The notes under the pieces are model-generated. The model ran no database searches. It saw only the letters and a program-made list of their open reading frames with translations, and was not told the origin of the DNA. Of a stretch of DNA of 49,260 nt, positions 15,772-25,084 are shown one piece after another. Within the stretch, counting starts at the first letter, position 1, and the number at the start of each line of letters is the position of its first letter. Source of the DNA: Bacilli bacterium. Lineage in GTDB: Bacteria > Bacillota_I > Bacilli_A > RFN20 > CAG-826. The position numbers were made by a program, and so were the translations under genes. The stretch is from positions 1-49,260 of the forward strand of contig JAKSVG010000006.1 in assembly GCA_024408105.1 (NCBI GenBank), read 5' to 3'.

Positions 15772-17814
15772 TTATAATTTCATTGCTACATCCCAAGCGC
15801 CCCAGATAACTGTTCTTAGATTGCCAACTTCGTTGCAATCACCGACAAGTTTTCCTTTAGCTAAAGGTGATGGAACATAACCAATTGATGAGATAACTGA
15901 ATCTGCTTCAATTTCAAATTCTTTGCCTTCTTTGTCTTTGACAACAACTCCTTTATCAGTAACCTTTACCAATGCTGTTTCAAGATGTGTTTCCACTTTA
16001 TTTAAAGCAAAGAAATCTCTTAAATATGATGAATTAGCTAAGCATACTCCTTTAACAGCAATTAAATCACTCTTCATCTCGACAATAATTGGTGTTTTTC
16101 CTTTTAGGAACAAATCGTATGCTATTTCGCACCCTGTAAGTCCGCCACCAACAATAACAACCTTGTTGCCAACTTCTTTTTTACCAAGAAGGTATTCACA
16201 AGCTTCAATTGTCTTTTCGGCTCCAGGGACATGTAAGACACGTGGTTTAGCGCCAGTAGCAATAACGACTTTATCTGCGTTAAGTGATTTGATATCCTTA
16301 ATTTCTGTATTTAGTTTCACTTCTATTGGCAATGAGTTAATTTCTCGCTTATACCATTCGATAAGCTCACGATCTTTTTCTTTAAATGAAGGGGCTGCGG
16401 CAGCAATAAAGACACCACCAAGTTCACTACTCTTTTCATAAATAGTTACCTTGTGTCCTCTCATTGCGGCAACACGAGCAACTTCCATACCGCCAATACC
16501 ACCGCCAATAACGGCGATGTTTTTCATTTTCTTGGCAGGCTTTAAATAGTATTTCTTTGATTGCATTGTCTCTGGGTTCAAAGCACATCTTGCCATATGA
16601 ATGGCATCACCTAGATCTTGATCATTAGAGACACCATTATAATGACATAAATTGAAGCAACCATTATGGCAGCAAATACATGGTCTAATTTCTTCTTCTT
16701 TGTCAGCCATTAGTTTCTTGACCCAAGATGAATCTGTTAAGAATTGACGAGCGACACCCATACCATCTAGTTTTCCTTCTGCAATAGCTTTAGCAGCAAC
16801 TTCAGGAGTCATACGTCCTGCACATACCACAGGTATATCAACAAATTTTTTGATATGCTCAACCTCTTCAAGGTTGCAGTTTTGAGGCATATATCCAGGT
16901 GGATGAGCCCAATACCACGCATCGTAAGTTCCGTTATCACAGTTCAACATATCATAACCAGCATCTTGTAGATATTTTGCTGCTCTTTCAGATTCTTCCA
17001 TATCACGACCAACTTCCACATATTTCTCACCAGGAAGAGCGCCCATACGGAAACCTTTGGTTTTACTAACAACAGAATATCTAAGTGTTACTGGATAATC
17101 ATCACCACATAACTTTTTAATTGCTTTAACAATTTCAACAGGGAAACGGTATCTATTTTCAAAACTTCCACCATATTCATCTGTTCTTTGGTTAGTATAT
17201 TTCATTGTAAATTGATCAAGTAAGTAACCTTCGTGAACAGCATGGATTTCAACTCCATCAACACCGGCATCTTTGCAAAGTTTAGCGGTTTTTGCAAAAG
17301 CCATGATCATTTTATTTATTTGTTTTTTTGTCATTTCCTTTGAAGGAACTTTATCTGACCATCTATTAGGATTTGGCGAAGCACTTCTAGTTAAAAAATC
17401 AACATCAAGTATTGGCTTAAGTAGTAAACCAAATAATTTATTGCTTCCAGCCTTCTCCATCAAATCGTTTATTGCAAAAGAACGTCCAAAACCTGCTGTT
17501 AATTGAACAAACATTTTGCTATCTGTCTTATGGAATTCGACCATGAACTTTTTTAGTTTCTTAAACATACCTTTGTTGGTATATAGCCATCTTCCACACA
17601 TTGGGTCTCGTATTGGCGCAATACCAGGCAAAACTAAACCAACATTATTTTTTGCTTTATCAAGCAAAAACTTAGCTGCTTCTTTGTCAAAATGGCAAGG
17701 TTCCATCCAGCCAAAAATTGATGTACCACCCATTGAAGTCATGACAATGCGGTTGCTAATTTCTACATTGCCAATTTTCCAAGGGGTGAAAAGGGGTTTA
17801 TAAATTTCTTTCAT
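15772..17814 (-). CDS. Old-yellow-enzyme-type FMN/4Fe-4S/FAD reductase (2-enoate/2,4-dienoyl-CoA reductase family)
   Basis: 680 aa. Residues 1-370 are an OYE TIM barrel binding FMN (PLFTPWKIGNVEISNRI; HAVHEGYLLDQF at 191-202; TDEYGGS). The iron-sulfur motif has Cys379, Cys382, Cys386 and probably Cys410, with a longer loop than in FadH. The C-terminal half has FAD-binding GGGIGG (437-442) and NAD(P)-binding GGGLTG (556-561). It should pass electrons from NAD(P)H through FAD and 4Fe-4S to FMN to reduce an enoate or enone; the substrate could be an unsaturated acid or steroid-like compound and is not readable here. AGGAG lies 8 nt before the ATG. Confidence 0.92.
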   Translation of the reverse strand: MKEIYKPLFTPWKIGNVEISNRIVMTSMGGTSIFGWMEPCHFDKEAAKFLLDKAKNNVGLVLPGIAPIRDPMCGRWLYTNKGMFKKLKKFMVEFHKTDSKMFVQLTAGFGRSFAINDLMEKAGSNKLFGLLLKPILDVDFLTRSASPNPNRWSDKVPSKEMTKKQINKMIMAFAKTAKLCKDAGVDGVEIHAVHEGYLLDQFTMKYTNQRTDEYGGSFENRYRFPVEIVKAIKKLCGDDYPVTLRYSVVSKTKGFRMGALPGEKYVEVGRDMEESERAAKYLQDAGYDMLNCDNGTYDAWYWAHPPGYMPQNCNLEEVEHIKKFVDIPVVCAGRMTPEVAAKAIAEGKLDGMGVARQFLTDSSWVKKLMADKEEEIRPCICCHNGCFNLCHYNGVSNDQDLGDAIHMARCALNPETMQSKKYYLKPAKKMKNIAVIGGGIGGMEVARVAAMRGHKVTIYEKSSELGGVFIAAAAPSFKEKDRELIEWYKREINSLPIEVKLNTEIKDIKSLNADKVVIATGAKPRVLHVPGAEKTIEACEYLLGKKEVGNKVVIVGGGLTGCEIAYDLFLKGKTPIIVEMKSDLIAVKGVCLANSSYLRDFFALNKVETHLETALVKVTDKGVVVKDKEGKEFEIEADSVISSIGYVPSPLAKGKLVGDCNEVGNLRTVIWGAWDVAMKL

Positions 17815-17859
17815 ATATGACTCCTACACTTACATATATTTTACAAATATATTACTTAT

Positions 17860-17902
17860 TTGTATACAAAAACTTATAGAACATATAAGCGCTTACTTAT
17901 AT
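17860..17902. promoter_or_regulatory. Palindromes in a divergent intergenic region, possible operators
   Basis: TTGTATACAA (17860-17869) is a perfect palindrome, and ATATAAG...CTTATAT (17883-17902) is a near-palindrome centred on AAGCGCTT. They lie between the reductase gene and the divergent membrane-protein gene and could bind a regulator of either. Confidence 0.35.
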
Positions 17903-17919
17903 ATTTGCATCATTTGTAA

Positions 17920-17948
17920 TTGCAAATGAACATATAAATTAATATAAT
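17920..17948 (+). promoter_or_regulatory. Promoter giving a probable leaderless mRNA
   Basis: -35 TTGCAA (17920-17925), 17-nt spacer, consensus -10 TATAAT (17943-17948). The ATG at 17957 is 8 nt after the -10 and no Shine-Dalgarno sequence is present. Confidence 0.65.
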
Positions 17949-17956
17949 CTCAAATT

Positions 17957-18475
17957 ATGAAATCGAAATGGCATTTTAAATGGAGTGTAGTAATATATTG
18001 CGCAATCTGTAACATACCAGTTTGCTTCTTTTTGTGCTTAACAAGTTCAATTATTGCTGCGTCAACCATCGGTGATAGAAAGCTTGTCATCGATTTTGCA
18101 TCAATAAATTGGTTATCTATGTGGATTAACTATGGAATAGCGTTCGTATTAGCAATGTGTATAGGAGTATTTGTGCCATTAACAGATATTGGAAGATGGT
18201 TTACCGGATTATTTCATATTAAAAATGACACATATACTGGTAATGTTCCATATAGACTTCTTTCTACATTAATAATCTCATGTATTTATTATATTGTGAT
18301 CACTCCGACATTAACTTTACTAAGCGTATTAGTGTTCAAATCATCATCATGGGATAGAGCATTAATATCTATGGCAATTAACTGTCCGATAATGATCTTG
18401 GTTGGTTTTACCTCATCATTAATAAGCGATATATTTGCGTTTAAAGTAGCACATCACATCGACCCTACATTATAA
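17957..18475 (+). CDS. Four-helix integral membrane protein, unknown
   Basis: 172 aa with about four hydrophobic helices (approximately 8-36, 48-75, 98-125 and 130-162) and a short cytoplasmic-type basic N-terminus (MKSKWHFKW). The helix pattern weakly recalls DUF2798 proteins, but no motif is decisive. Monocistronic, from a leaderless-type promoter to a bidirectional hairpin. Divergent from the OYE-type reductase, so the two may share a regulator. Confidence 0.7.
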   Translation: MKSKWHFKWSVVIYCAICNIPVCFFLCLTSSIIAASTIGDRKLVIDFASINWLSMWINYGIAFVLAMCIGVFVPLTDIGRWFTGLFHIKNDTYTGNVPYRLLSTLIISCIYYIVITPTLTLLSVLVFKSSSWDRALISMAINCPIMILVGFTSSLISDIFAFKVAHHIDPTL

Positions 18476-18481
18476 AAAAGA

Positions 18482-18501
18482 AAGGTTCCATAAGGAACCT
18501 T
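18482..18501. terminator. Bidirectional terminator
   Basis: Perfect stem AAGGTTCC/GGAACCTT with ATAA loop; A-rich on the left, T-rich on the right. It lies between the convergent genes ending at 18475 and 18507. Confidence 0.85.
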
Positions 18502-18506
18502 ATTTA

Positions 18507-19349
18507 TTATCTCTTGACCGAGTATCCAAGGATGCCGTGAATTGATTCACCATCAATTTGAACATCAGTAGGTCTAGAACATTTTAGTTCAATATTTTTG
18601 CCAGTAAGAACAGTGATTTTCTTTGTCTTCAACACATGCTCACCTGTAAATATTTTTGGAAAATTCATAAGAGCAGTAAGTGACCACAAATTGTGCCAAA
18701 TAACAACACTAACAACATCATTTCTGCGATCTTGATCAGGCGCTTCTTTCATTCCACCACCATAATATTTGCCAAGCATTGCAGATGCAATAAAACAATG
18801 TTTGAATTTATATTCTTTACCGTCAACAACAACATCCGCATTGAATCTTTTGAACTTGGTAAGTAATAAACGAATTGATAAGGATGTATAGTTTATATTT
18901 TTCTTACCTTTAGCCTTCATCTTGTCGCTTTCAACGCAAACCATGCCATCTACGCCTAATCCAACTCCATTGATGAACTTTGATGTATATTCACCTATTT
19001 TAACTGTAGGAAGATTTTTAACATATTCGGTAATTTCAATAAAATCTTCTTTTAATTCATTAATATCTCTAAGAAAATCATTACCATTTCCAGCTTTGTG
19101 CAAATAAATTTTGTTTGGATATTTGGAAAAATCCACAAAATTAATAGATTTATTTAATGTTCCATCACCACCAGAAATAACAAGATCATCATCTTTTTTT
19201 AAGCCTTTCATAAATTGCTCATAATCTTCAATTTTAGTAGCGTCAACAAATTGCATGTCTTCCTCAGGGCTTACATTCCTTAATTCCTTAGCAAGATCAC
19301 TAAGTGGTAGACAATGTGTTGATAATGGATTATAAAGTACGTATCTCAT
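18507..19349 (-). CDS. Diacylglycerol kinase-family lipid kinase
   Basis: 280 aa. The GGDGT nucleotide-binding motif (about 60-64) and the downstream GNGNDF-type motif (HKAGNGNDFLRD) define the DAGK catalytic domain; 'DGVQIDGE'-type C-terminal strands appear as TDVQIDGES. It probably phosphorylates diacylglycerol or a related lipid to feed phosphatidate synthesis. The ATG at 19349 was chosen over a TTG one codon earlier: AAGGAG sits 8 nt before it. The start overlaps the stop of plsC as TGATG, so the two are translationally coupled. Confidence 0.9.
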   Translation of the reverse strand: MRYVLYNPLSTHCLPLSDLAKELRNVSPEEDMQFVDATKIEDYEQFMKGLKKDDDLVISGGDGTLNKSINFVDFSKYPNKIYLHKAGNGNDFLRDINELKEDFIEITEYVKNLPTVKIGEYTSKFINGVGLGVDGMVCVESDKMKAKGKKNINYTSLSIRLLLTKFKRFNADVVVDGKEYKFKHCFIASAMLGKYYGGGMKEAPDQDRRNDVVSVVIWHNLWSLTALMNFPKIFTGEHVLKTKKITVLTGKNIELKCSRPTDVQIDGESIHGILGYSVKR

Positions 19350-20188
19350 CAATTTTTCTCCTTTAAATATTGACTTATTTTATTTTGACAATATGAACTT
19401 ATTTCGTTCACACTTAAATCCTTATATTGATCAAATTCAATAACTTCAAGTATATCTAAAAAGATATTATGCCTTTTAAATAGTAATTTGTCATTAACTT
19501 CTTTTGTTCCTTTTAAAGCCATAATAACAATTGGCTTTTTAGACTTAAACGCCATTCTAAATGTTCCTGCTTTAAATTCAAGTAGTTCAGAAACGTCGTT
19601 ATTTTTGTTTCTGGTTCCTTCAGGAAATACGCCAATTGATAAGGGCTTATCACTTCTTGTAAGCATTTCATTAGCACGAGAAAACATATCAAATTCGCTT
19701 TTAATATTATCTCGATAAATCTTTAAATAAGCACAACCGTGAATAATTTGGCCAACAAAAGGAACATTAAATAATGAATCTTTTGTAATAAAAACTAAAG
19801 GGAAGTTTTTAAGATAGTAATCAATTACTAAACTATCAACATTTGAACGATGATTGCAAACTATAATATATTGTTCGTTTCTAGATAATAGTTCCCTACC
19901 ACTAAAATGTATTTTCATAGAAAATAATGCAAACAATAATTTATCCATTAAAAAGAGTATTTTTCTAAAATAAACTGATTGATAATTTCTTTCTTTGTTC
20001 TTATTTTCAAAAAAAGTAAAAATAAATAGTAAAACAAAGAAAAGAATTATAAGTGAAAGCAAAGTGGCAATTGTCATTCCAAAACCAATTAGTACAAGTA
20101 AAGGAATATTTTTGACACTATTCGAAAACAAAAACGAGAATCCAACGCCTGATGCGGCAGATAATAAAACTAACAATATTTTAAACAT
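19349..20188 (-). CDS. plsC: 1-acylglycerol-3-phosphate acyltransferase (PlsC family)
   Basis: 279 aa. Two N-terminal hydrophobic helices (about 2-25 and 30-60) precede the acyltransferase domain, which has the catalytic NHRSNVD (NHx4D) box at about 110 and the glycerol-phosphate-binding FPEGTR box at about 194. It should acylate lysophosphatidate at the inner leaflet to give phosphatidate. It is coupled to the lipid kinase gene downstream and lies 3 nt after tcdA. Specificity is inferred from the family. Confidence 0.9.
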   Translation of the reverse strand: MFKILLVLLSAASGVGFSFLFSNSVKNIPLLVLIGFGMTIATLLSLIILFFVLLFIFTFFENKNKERNYQSVYFRKILFLMDKLLFALFSMKIHFSGRELLSRNEQYIIVCNHRSNVDSLVIDYYLKNFPLVFITKDSLFNVPFVGQIIHGCAYLKIYRDNIKSEFDMFSRANEMLTRSDKPLSIGVFPEGTRNKNNDVSELLEFKAGTFRMAFKSKKPIVIMALKGTKEVNDKLLFKRHNIFLDILEVIEFDQYKDLSVNEISSYCQNKISQYLKEKN

Positions 20189-20191
20189 ATT

Positions 20192-20869
20192 TTAATTTAT
20201 CAAATCCTTTATAACTTCAGAGGCAATTAGCAATCCAGCTGAGGATGGAACAAACGAATTGCTCCCAAGTGCATTTCTATTACATTCAAGTGGTTTTTCT
20301 TTTGAATAAACAACCTTGACGTGATTTATTCCTTGTTTTCTTAATTTTAATCGCAAATTTCTTGCAAGAGGATCCATTTCAGTTTTTGAAATATCACATA
20401 CAATAAAATCATTAGGGTTCATTTTCCTTGCTGTACCCATCGATGAAATAATTGGTATGTCATTCTCCTTAGCTAGTTTAATAAGAGCAATCTTAGAATC
20501 AATTGAATCAATTGCATCGACAATATAATCAATATTAGATAAATCAATATTGGCTGTAGTTTCACTTGAGAAAAACAGATCGTATTTATGGACTTTAACA
20601 TCGTTATTAATTGACATGATTCTTTCCGTCATTGCGTCAACCTTTTTCTTACCAAGATTCTCATTAGTAGCAATAATTTGACGATTGAAATTAGTTATAT
20701 CGACAACATCATTATCAATTAATGAAAATTCGCCAATATTTGACCTAACAAGGGCTTCACAAACAAATCCCCCGACTCCACCTAGACCGAAAATTGCAAC
20801 GTGTTTATTTTTTAAAGCAGTTACTTTTTCAGTGCCTATTAACGATGAGAGTCGGGAGAATTTATCCAT
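20192..20869 (-). CDS. tcdA: tRNA threonylcarbamoyladenosine dehydratase (TcdA/CsdL)
   Basis: 225 aa, E1/ThiF-like. ATP-binding GLGGVGG (about 29-35), then SLIDNDVVDITNFNRQ and KVDAMTERI, the pattern of TcdA proteins, and a C-terminal SFVPSSAGLLIASEVI. TcdA uses ATP to cyclise t6A37 to ct6A37 in tRNAs that read ANN codons. The N-terminal 'RLSSLIG-x-E' is typical. It lies 8 nt after the ABC exporter stop and heads the phospholipid pair. Confidence 0.92.
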   Translation of the reverse strand: MDKFSRLSSLIGTEKVTALKNKHVAIFGLGGVGGFVCEALVRSNIGEFSLIDNDVVDITNFNRQIIATNENLGKKKVDAMTERIMSINNDVKVHKYDLFFSSETTANIDLSNIDYIVDAIDSIDSKIALIKLAKENDIPIISSMGTARKMNPNDFIVCDISKTEMDPLARNLRLKLRKQGINHVKVVYSKEKPLECNRNALGSNSFVPSSAGLLIASEVIKDLIN

Positions 20870-20877
20870 TTTAGTTA

Positions 20878-22695
20878 TTAACTAAATTGTGGGCCTTTTC
20901 CTGTAAATTGAGAATTGTATAATGCAGCGTAGAAACCATCCTGCTTCATGAGTTCATCATGATTTCCGGTTTCAATAACGTCTCCATCTTTCATAACAAT
21001 AATCAAATCAGAGTTTTTAATCGTAGATAGTCTATGCGCGATAACAAATGAAGTTCTGCCTTTCATAAGTTTATCCATAGCATCTTGAATTTGTAATTCT
21101 GTACGAGTGTCAACGTTTGATGTAGCTTCGTCAAGAATTAACATTGGAGCATTTTGAATCATAGCTCTTGCAATTGTTAACAATTGCTTTTGTCCAGCAG
21201 ATAAGCCACAGTCTTCACTCATAATGTGGTCATAACCGCCAGATTGTTGAAGAATGAAGTTTTCACAGTGTGTAGCTCTGCAAGCTTCATAGACTTCTTC
21301 ATCAGTAGCTTCTGGACGTGAATATTTAAGGTTTTCCATAATGGTGCCTTCAAATAACCATGTATCTTGTAAAACCATGCCAAATAAACTTCTAGCATAG
21401 CTACGGTTCATTGATTTTGTGTCCACTCCATCAATTGTAATTTTTCCAGAGTTTAATTCGTAGAATCTCATTAACAAGTTAACCATTGTTGTTTTACCAG
21501 CACCTGTTGGACCAACAATAGCAATTTTTTGTCCATGTTTTCCAACTTGACTAAAGTCTTTAACAATAATTCTTCCTGGAACATAACCGAATTTAACATG
21601 ATCAAATTCGATATTTCCTTCAACTTTATCAAGTTTAATAGTTTTATGAGACTCATCAGGTTCGTCTTCTTGACCTAAGAAGGTAAAGACTCTTTCTGCA
21701 GAGGCAACTGTTTGTTGAAGTGAAGCAAACATTGTCGCAGTTTGTGTTAATGGTGTGAGTAATTGTTCTCCATAGCTAACAGCAGCAACAATCATAGCAA
21801 TTGTTTCAGGTGGAACCTTGCCTCCTGCACTTTCTGCAAGGCTAGAAGCAACGACGCCACCAACCAATGCCATAACGCAGAATAATAAGTTGCCAGAAAT
21901 TGTTGTTAATGGGATTGGAAGTGATGCGTAGAAATCAGCTTTTGACATAGCTTTTTCAAGTTCATAGTTATCAGCACCAAATTTGCGATTGTTTCTTTCT
22001 TGAGCGTTGAAAACGCGAAGAATATTATTTCCAGTAAATGATTCCTCTGCATTTGAAGAAACTTTACTAGTGAGTTCGCCTCTTTTAAGGAAGTATTTTT
22101 GAGAAGCACTACCGACTTTGATTAAAACAAACATAATTAATGGCAACACTAACAAAGCAGCAAGTGCAATTCTCCATTCAAGAACGAATAGAACAACAAC
22201 TACTGCAATAATTGTTACCACTGAACTAATTGCATTAGCAATAGATTCATTAAGAGTTATTCCGATAATATCAATGTCATTTGTTGCATAACTTAATACA
22301 TCGCCAATATTTCTTGTATCGAAATAATTAAGTGGTAAGTGATTAATTTTATTAATCATTCTTAATCTAAGTTTGTAGTTACCAACTGAAACGCAGCCTG
22401 CGATGATATATGTTTGGATGTATTGGAAAACGCCACCAAGCACATAGCAGCCTAAAGCAATAAGTGCATAGACTAATAATGATGTTTGATCTAATACTCC
22501 ACCATTGGTGCTATTTAAAATAATAACAGAGATTTCCTTTAAGACCATTGGCCCAGCAACAATAAGTAGACAGCCAATAATAGAGCAAATAACACCAGTT
22601 ATGACTCTACCTTTAAACGGACCAAAATATACTCCAAGGAGTTTAGCGAACGCTGATTCTTTGCGCTCGGATTTTTCATACCTATTTCGCGCCAT
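20878..22695 (-). CDS. ABC exporter subunit (catalytically canonical half)
   Basis: 605 aa from the ATG at 22695, where AGGAGG is 9 nt upstream (a TTG at 22701 is too close). Six transmembrane helices precede a nucleotide-binding domain with Walker A GPTGAGKTT, signature LSAGQ and Walker B LILDEATSNVD with the catalytic Glu intact. It overlaps the upstream partner gene by 14 nt. Together they look like a BmrC/BmrD or LmrC/LmrD heterodimeric multidrug or lipid exporter, in which this is the active-site-complete subunit. Confidence 0.93.
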   Translation of the reverse strand: MARNRYEKSERKESAFAKLLGVYFGPFKGRVITGVICSIIGCLLIVAGPMVLKEISVIILNSTNGGVLDQTSLLVYALIALGCYVLGGVFQYIQTYIIAGCVSVGNYKLRLRMINKINHLPLNYFDTRNIGDVLSYATNDIDIIGITLNESIANAISSVVTIIAVVVVLFVLEWRIALAALLVLPLIMFVLIKVGSASQKYFLKRGELTSKVSSNAEESFTGNNILRVFNAQERNNRKFGADNYELEKAMSKADFYASLPIPLTTISGNLLFCVMALVGGVVASSLAESAGGKVPPETIAMIVAAVSYGEQLLTPLTQTATMFASLQQTVASAERVFTFLGQEDEPDESHKTIKLDKVEGNIEFDHVKFGYVPGRIIVKDFSQVGKHGQKIAIVGPTGAGKTTMVNLLMRFYELNSGKITIDGVDTKSMNRSYARSLFGMVLQDTWLFEGTIMENLKYSRPEATDEEVYEACRATHCENFILQQSGGYDHIMSEDCGLSAGQKQLLTIARAMIQNAPMLILDEATSNVDTRTELQIQDAMDKLMKGRTSFVIAHRLSTIKNSDLIIVMKDGDVIETGNHDELMKQDGFYAALYNSQFTGKGPQFS

Positions 22696-24448
22696 TTTCA
22701 AGTTCCTCCTTGCTTAACTGAGATAATGCAATTTCTTTATAGACACTGCAACTATTTAATAATTCTTTATGTGTACCAATTCCAGCAACTTTGCCGCTAT
22801 CAAGTACAACGATTTGATCAGCACCCATAATAGTGCCAACACGTTGCCCAACAATAACATTTGTTACTCCAGGGCATTGTTTTTTAATTTCACCTCTTAA
22901 AATTTTATCTGTGCGATAGTCAAGAGCAGAGAATGAATCATCAAAAATGAAGAATTCTGGTTCCATAATAATTGCACGAGCAATGCAAAGACGTTGTCTT
23001 TGACCACCAGAAACGTTCTTTCCACCTTGAGAAATCTCATATTCAAGACCGCCAGGTAATTTTGAAACGAATTCTTTTGATTGAGATATTTCTAATGCAC
23101 GGTCGATTTGAGTTGCGCTAGCATCAGGTTTACCAATACAAACGTTATTTTTAAGAGAATCGTGGAATAAATATCCCTTTTGTGGAACATAACCAAATTT
23201 AGAGTTAAGGTCTTTTGTGTTGTATTCCTTTACATTAACACCATCGATAAGGACTTCACCTTCGGTGCAATCAAATAATCTAGGCATTAAATTAATAAGT
23301 GAGGTTTTACCAGCACCAGTAGCACCAATAAATGCAATTGTTTCACCTTGTTTAACTTTAAATGAGACATTTTCAACAACTGGACGATCTGCACCAGGAT
23401 ATTTAAATGATACATTTTTAAATTCAATAGTACCGTGTTCTTTAAGTTCTGGCGTTTTATCTTTTCCAATAATACTAAGAGGTGTATCAATAACTTCATT
23501 AACACGTCTTGCACAAACAAAAGTACGTGGAAGTTGAATAATAACAACAGTTAACATGATAAATCCAGTCAACATTAATGCAGCATATTGAACTACAACG
23601 GCAAGATCAGAGTAGTGCATTGCTTCTTTAACACTAGTATCCTTGATAAGAAAAGCTGAAGCATAATATAATCCAACATTAAGTGCACCAACAATAAGTT
23701 GAACACCCGGATTAAGCATACCAAGTAATCTATTAGATTGACGTTCAGTTTTCATTAACTTGGAATCAACATTTTCGAATTTTTTGATTTGGTAATCTTC
23801 AGCATTGTATGCACGAACAACACGAAGACCTTCAAGATTTTCTCTTGTAACAAGAGAAACCTTGTCAAGATGTCCTTGTATTGATTGATATTTTGGAATA
23901 GCAATCTTAACCATGACTAAGATGAATGCAAATAAGACAGCAACAACACCTAAAACAATAAATGTTAAAGGCCAAGTATGTTTCTTACATGCTTGAACAA
24001 TCAGCATTATTAACGCCAAAATAGATACGAGAGGTCCGTAAATAATGTAGCGTAAGGCTAAGTTAAATGTGTTAGCGGTTAATGTTATATCACTAGTAGC
24101 TCTAGTAACTAGAGATGAAACGCTGAATTTGTTAATTTCAGCATTTGAAAATTGGCTAACTTTTTTAAATAGTTCGTATCGAGACTTGTTACAAATATAG
24201 GCTGTAACTTTCGAAGCAAGCTTTCCAACAATGATTACACAAGTTCCACTACAAGCAGCAAATAGAAGCATCCAAATTGCTTCAACAAGAATATCAACAA
24301 CGCCAGGATTTGGCTGTTGAAGGATATTAATTATTGCGCCCAATTGTTGTGGCAAAAGAAAATCAAAGTAAACATTTGCAGCAGTAAGCACAAACATTAC
24401 AAGGAAAATCCACCAGTAATTGCCGATACGTTTAATAAATTTAAACAT
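22682..24448 (-). CDS. ABC exporter subunit (degenerate-Walker B half)
   Basis: 588 aa from the ATG at 24448; an in-frame start at 24505 was rejected because the promoter covers it. Six transmembrane helices, Walker A GATGAGKTS, signature VSGGQRQRL and Walker B FFIFDDSFSALD, where Asp replaces the catalytic Glu. This substitution marks one half of heterodimeric ABC exporters. AAAGGAG precedes the ATG. The promoter is embedded in a 10-bp inverted repeat, so expression is probably controlled by a repressor. Confidence 0.93.
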   Translation of the reverse strand: MFKFIKRIGNYWWIFLVMFVLTAANVYFDFLLPQQLGAIINILQQPNPGVVDILVEAIWMLLFAACSGTCVIIVGKLASKVTAYICNKSRYELFKKVSQFSNAEINKFSVSSLVTRATSDITLTANTFNLALRYIIYGPLVSILALIMLIVQACKKHTWPLTFIVLGVVAVLFAFILVMVKIAIPKYQSIQGHLDKVSLVTRENLEGLRVVRAYNAEDYQIKKFENVDSKLMKTERQSNRLLGMLNPGVQLIVGALNVGLYYASAFLIKDTSVKEAMHYSDLAVVVQYAALMLTGFIMLTVVIIQLPRTFVCARRVNEVIDTPLSIIGKDKTPELKEHGTIEFKNVSFKYPGADRPVVENVSFKVKQGETIAFIGATGAGKTSLINLMPRLFDCTEGEVLIDGVNVKEYNTKDLNSKFGYVPQKGYLFHDSLKNNVCIGKPDASATQIDRALEISQSKEFVSKLPGGLEYEISQGGKNVSGGQRQRLCIARAIIMEPEFFIFDDSFSALDYRTDKILRGEIKKQCPGVTNVIVGQRVGTIMGADQIVVLDSGKVAGIGTHKELLNSCSVYKEIALSQLSKEELENGAK

Positions 24449-24455
24449 ACAAAAA

Positions 24456-24499
24456 ATCTCCTTTGCGCTTATTATACACATAAAGGAGATTACTCGCAA
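24456..24499 (-). promoter_or_regulatory. Promoter with flanking inverted repeat, likely operator
   Basis: Minus strand -35 TTGCGA (24499-24494), 17-nt spacer, -10 TATAAT (24476-24471). A 10-bp inverted repeat, AATCTCCTTT (24455-24464) and AAAGGAGATT (24482-24491), has one arm in the spacer and the other over the ribosome binding site. A dimeric regulator could block both promoter and mRNA start. Confidence 0.55.
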
Positions 24500-24556
24500 A
24501 CTCAAAAGTCCAAATTAAACTATAAATAGTTTTTTATCTCAAAACAAATTTTGAAA

Positions 24557-25036
24557 TTATTTTTTAGATGATTCGCTGTTTTCTTTTAAAAATACAATTG
24601 GAAATAAAGCAAAAAATAGCGATACAAAACCTACAGAATAAAATACGTTCATGAATGCAAATTTTAATGCTTTAGAAAACACATTACTTAAAGGAATTTC
24701 TAACCCTATCGATAATAATGTGGAATAAATTCCACAAACTAAACAAATTGAAGACAAAACAATAGCAACAAATTTGCTTTTTAAAATTGGATGTTTATAT
24801 TCATCAATCATAAAAACGCTCATTAAAGATGACTTGTACAAAAAGGCTTTGATAACAAAATAAAAAGCGATGCCAATGATAATTAAATGGATGAATAGAT
24901 ATACTGTTGCAAGAATGTTATCAGAACTAGAATTAAAATCATAAACAAAATTAACAATAATAGAAAAACATGCAAGAAAAAACAATGCACCCACTACAAT
25001 CGACATAATTAGAAATAACTTTTTAGTTGGCTTCAT
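24557..25036 (-). CDS. Small integral membrane protein, unknown
   Basis: 159 aa with about four hydrophobic helices (approximately 8-30, 43-68, 88-110 and 130-152) and a basic N-terminus (MKPTKK). No motif recognised. It follows the terminator of the starch operon and has a TATATT 7 nt before the ATG with no ribosome binding site, so it may also be leaderless, though a -35 is not clear. About 108 nt separate it from the exporter genes. Confidence 0.65.
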   Translation of the reverse strand: MKPTKKLFLIMSIVVGALFFLACFSIIVNFVYDFNSSSDNILATVYLFIHLIIIGIAFYFVIKAFLYKSSLMSVFMIDEYKHPILKSKFVAIVLSSICLVCGIYSTLLSIGLEIPLSNVFSKALKFAFMNVFYSVGFVSLFFALFPIVFLKENSESSKK

Positions 25037-25063
25037 AAAAATTAATATATCACAAAAAAGAAA

Positions 25064-25078
25064 AATGGCTAAGCCATT
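25064..25078 (-). terminator. Terminator of the starch/maltodextrin operon
   Basis: Minus strand stem AATGGC/GCCATT (inside AATGGCT-T-AGCCATT) followed by TTTTTCTTTTTT. It lies 7 nt after the stop codon at 25085. Confidence 0.85.
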
Positions 25079-25084
25079 CTTCTA

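Noticed and set aside
17883-17902. CcpA cre site in front of the OYE-type reductase
   Set aside because: The AAGCGCTT palindrome misses the conserved TG and CA positions of the cre consensus.
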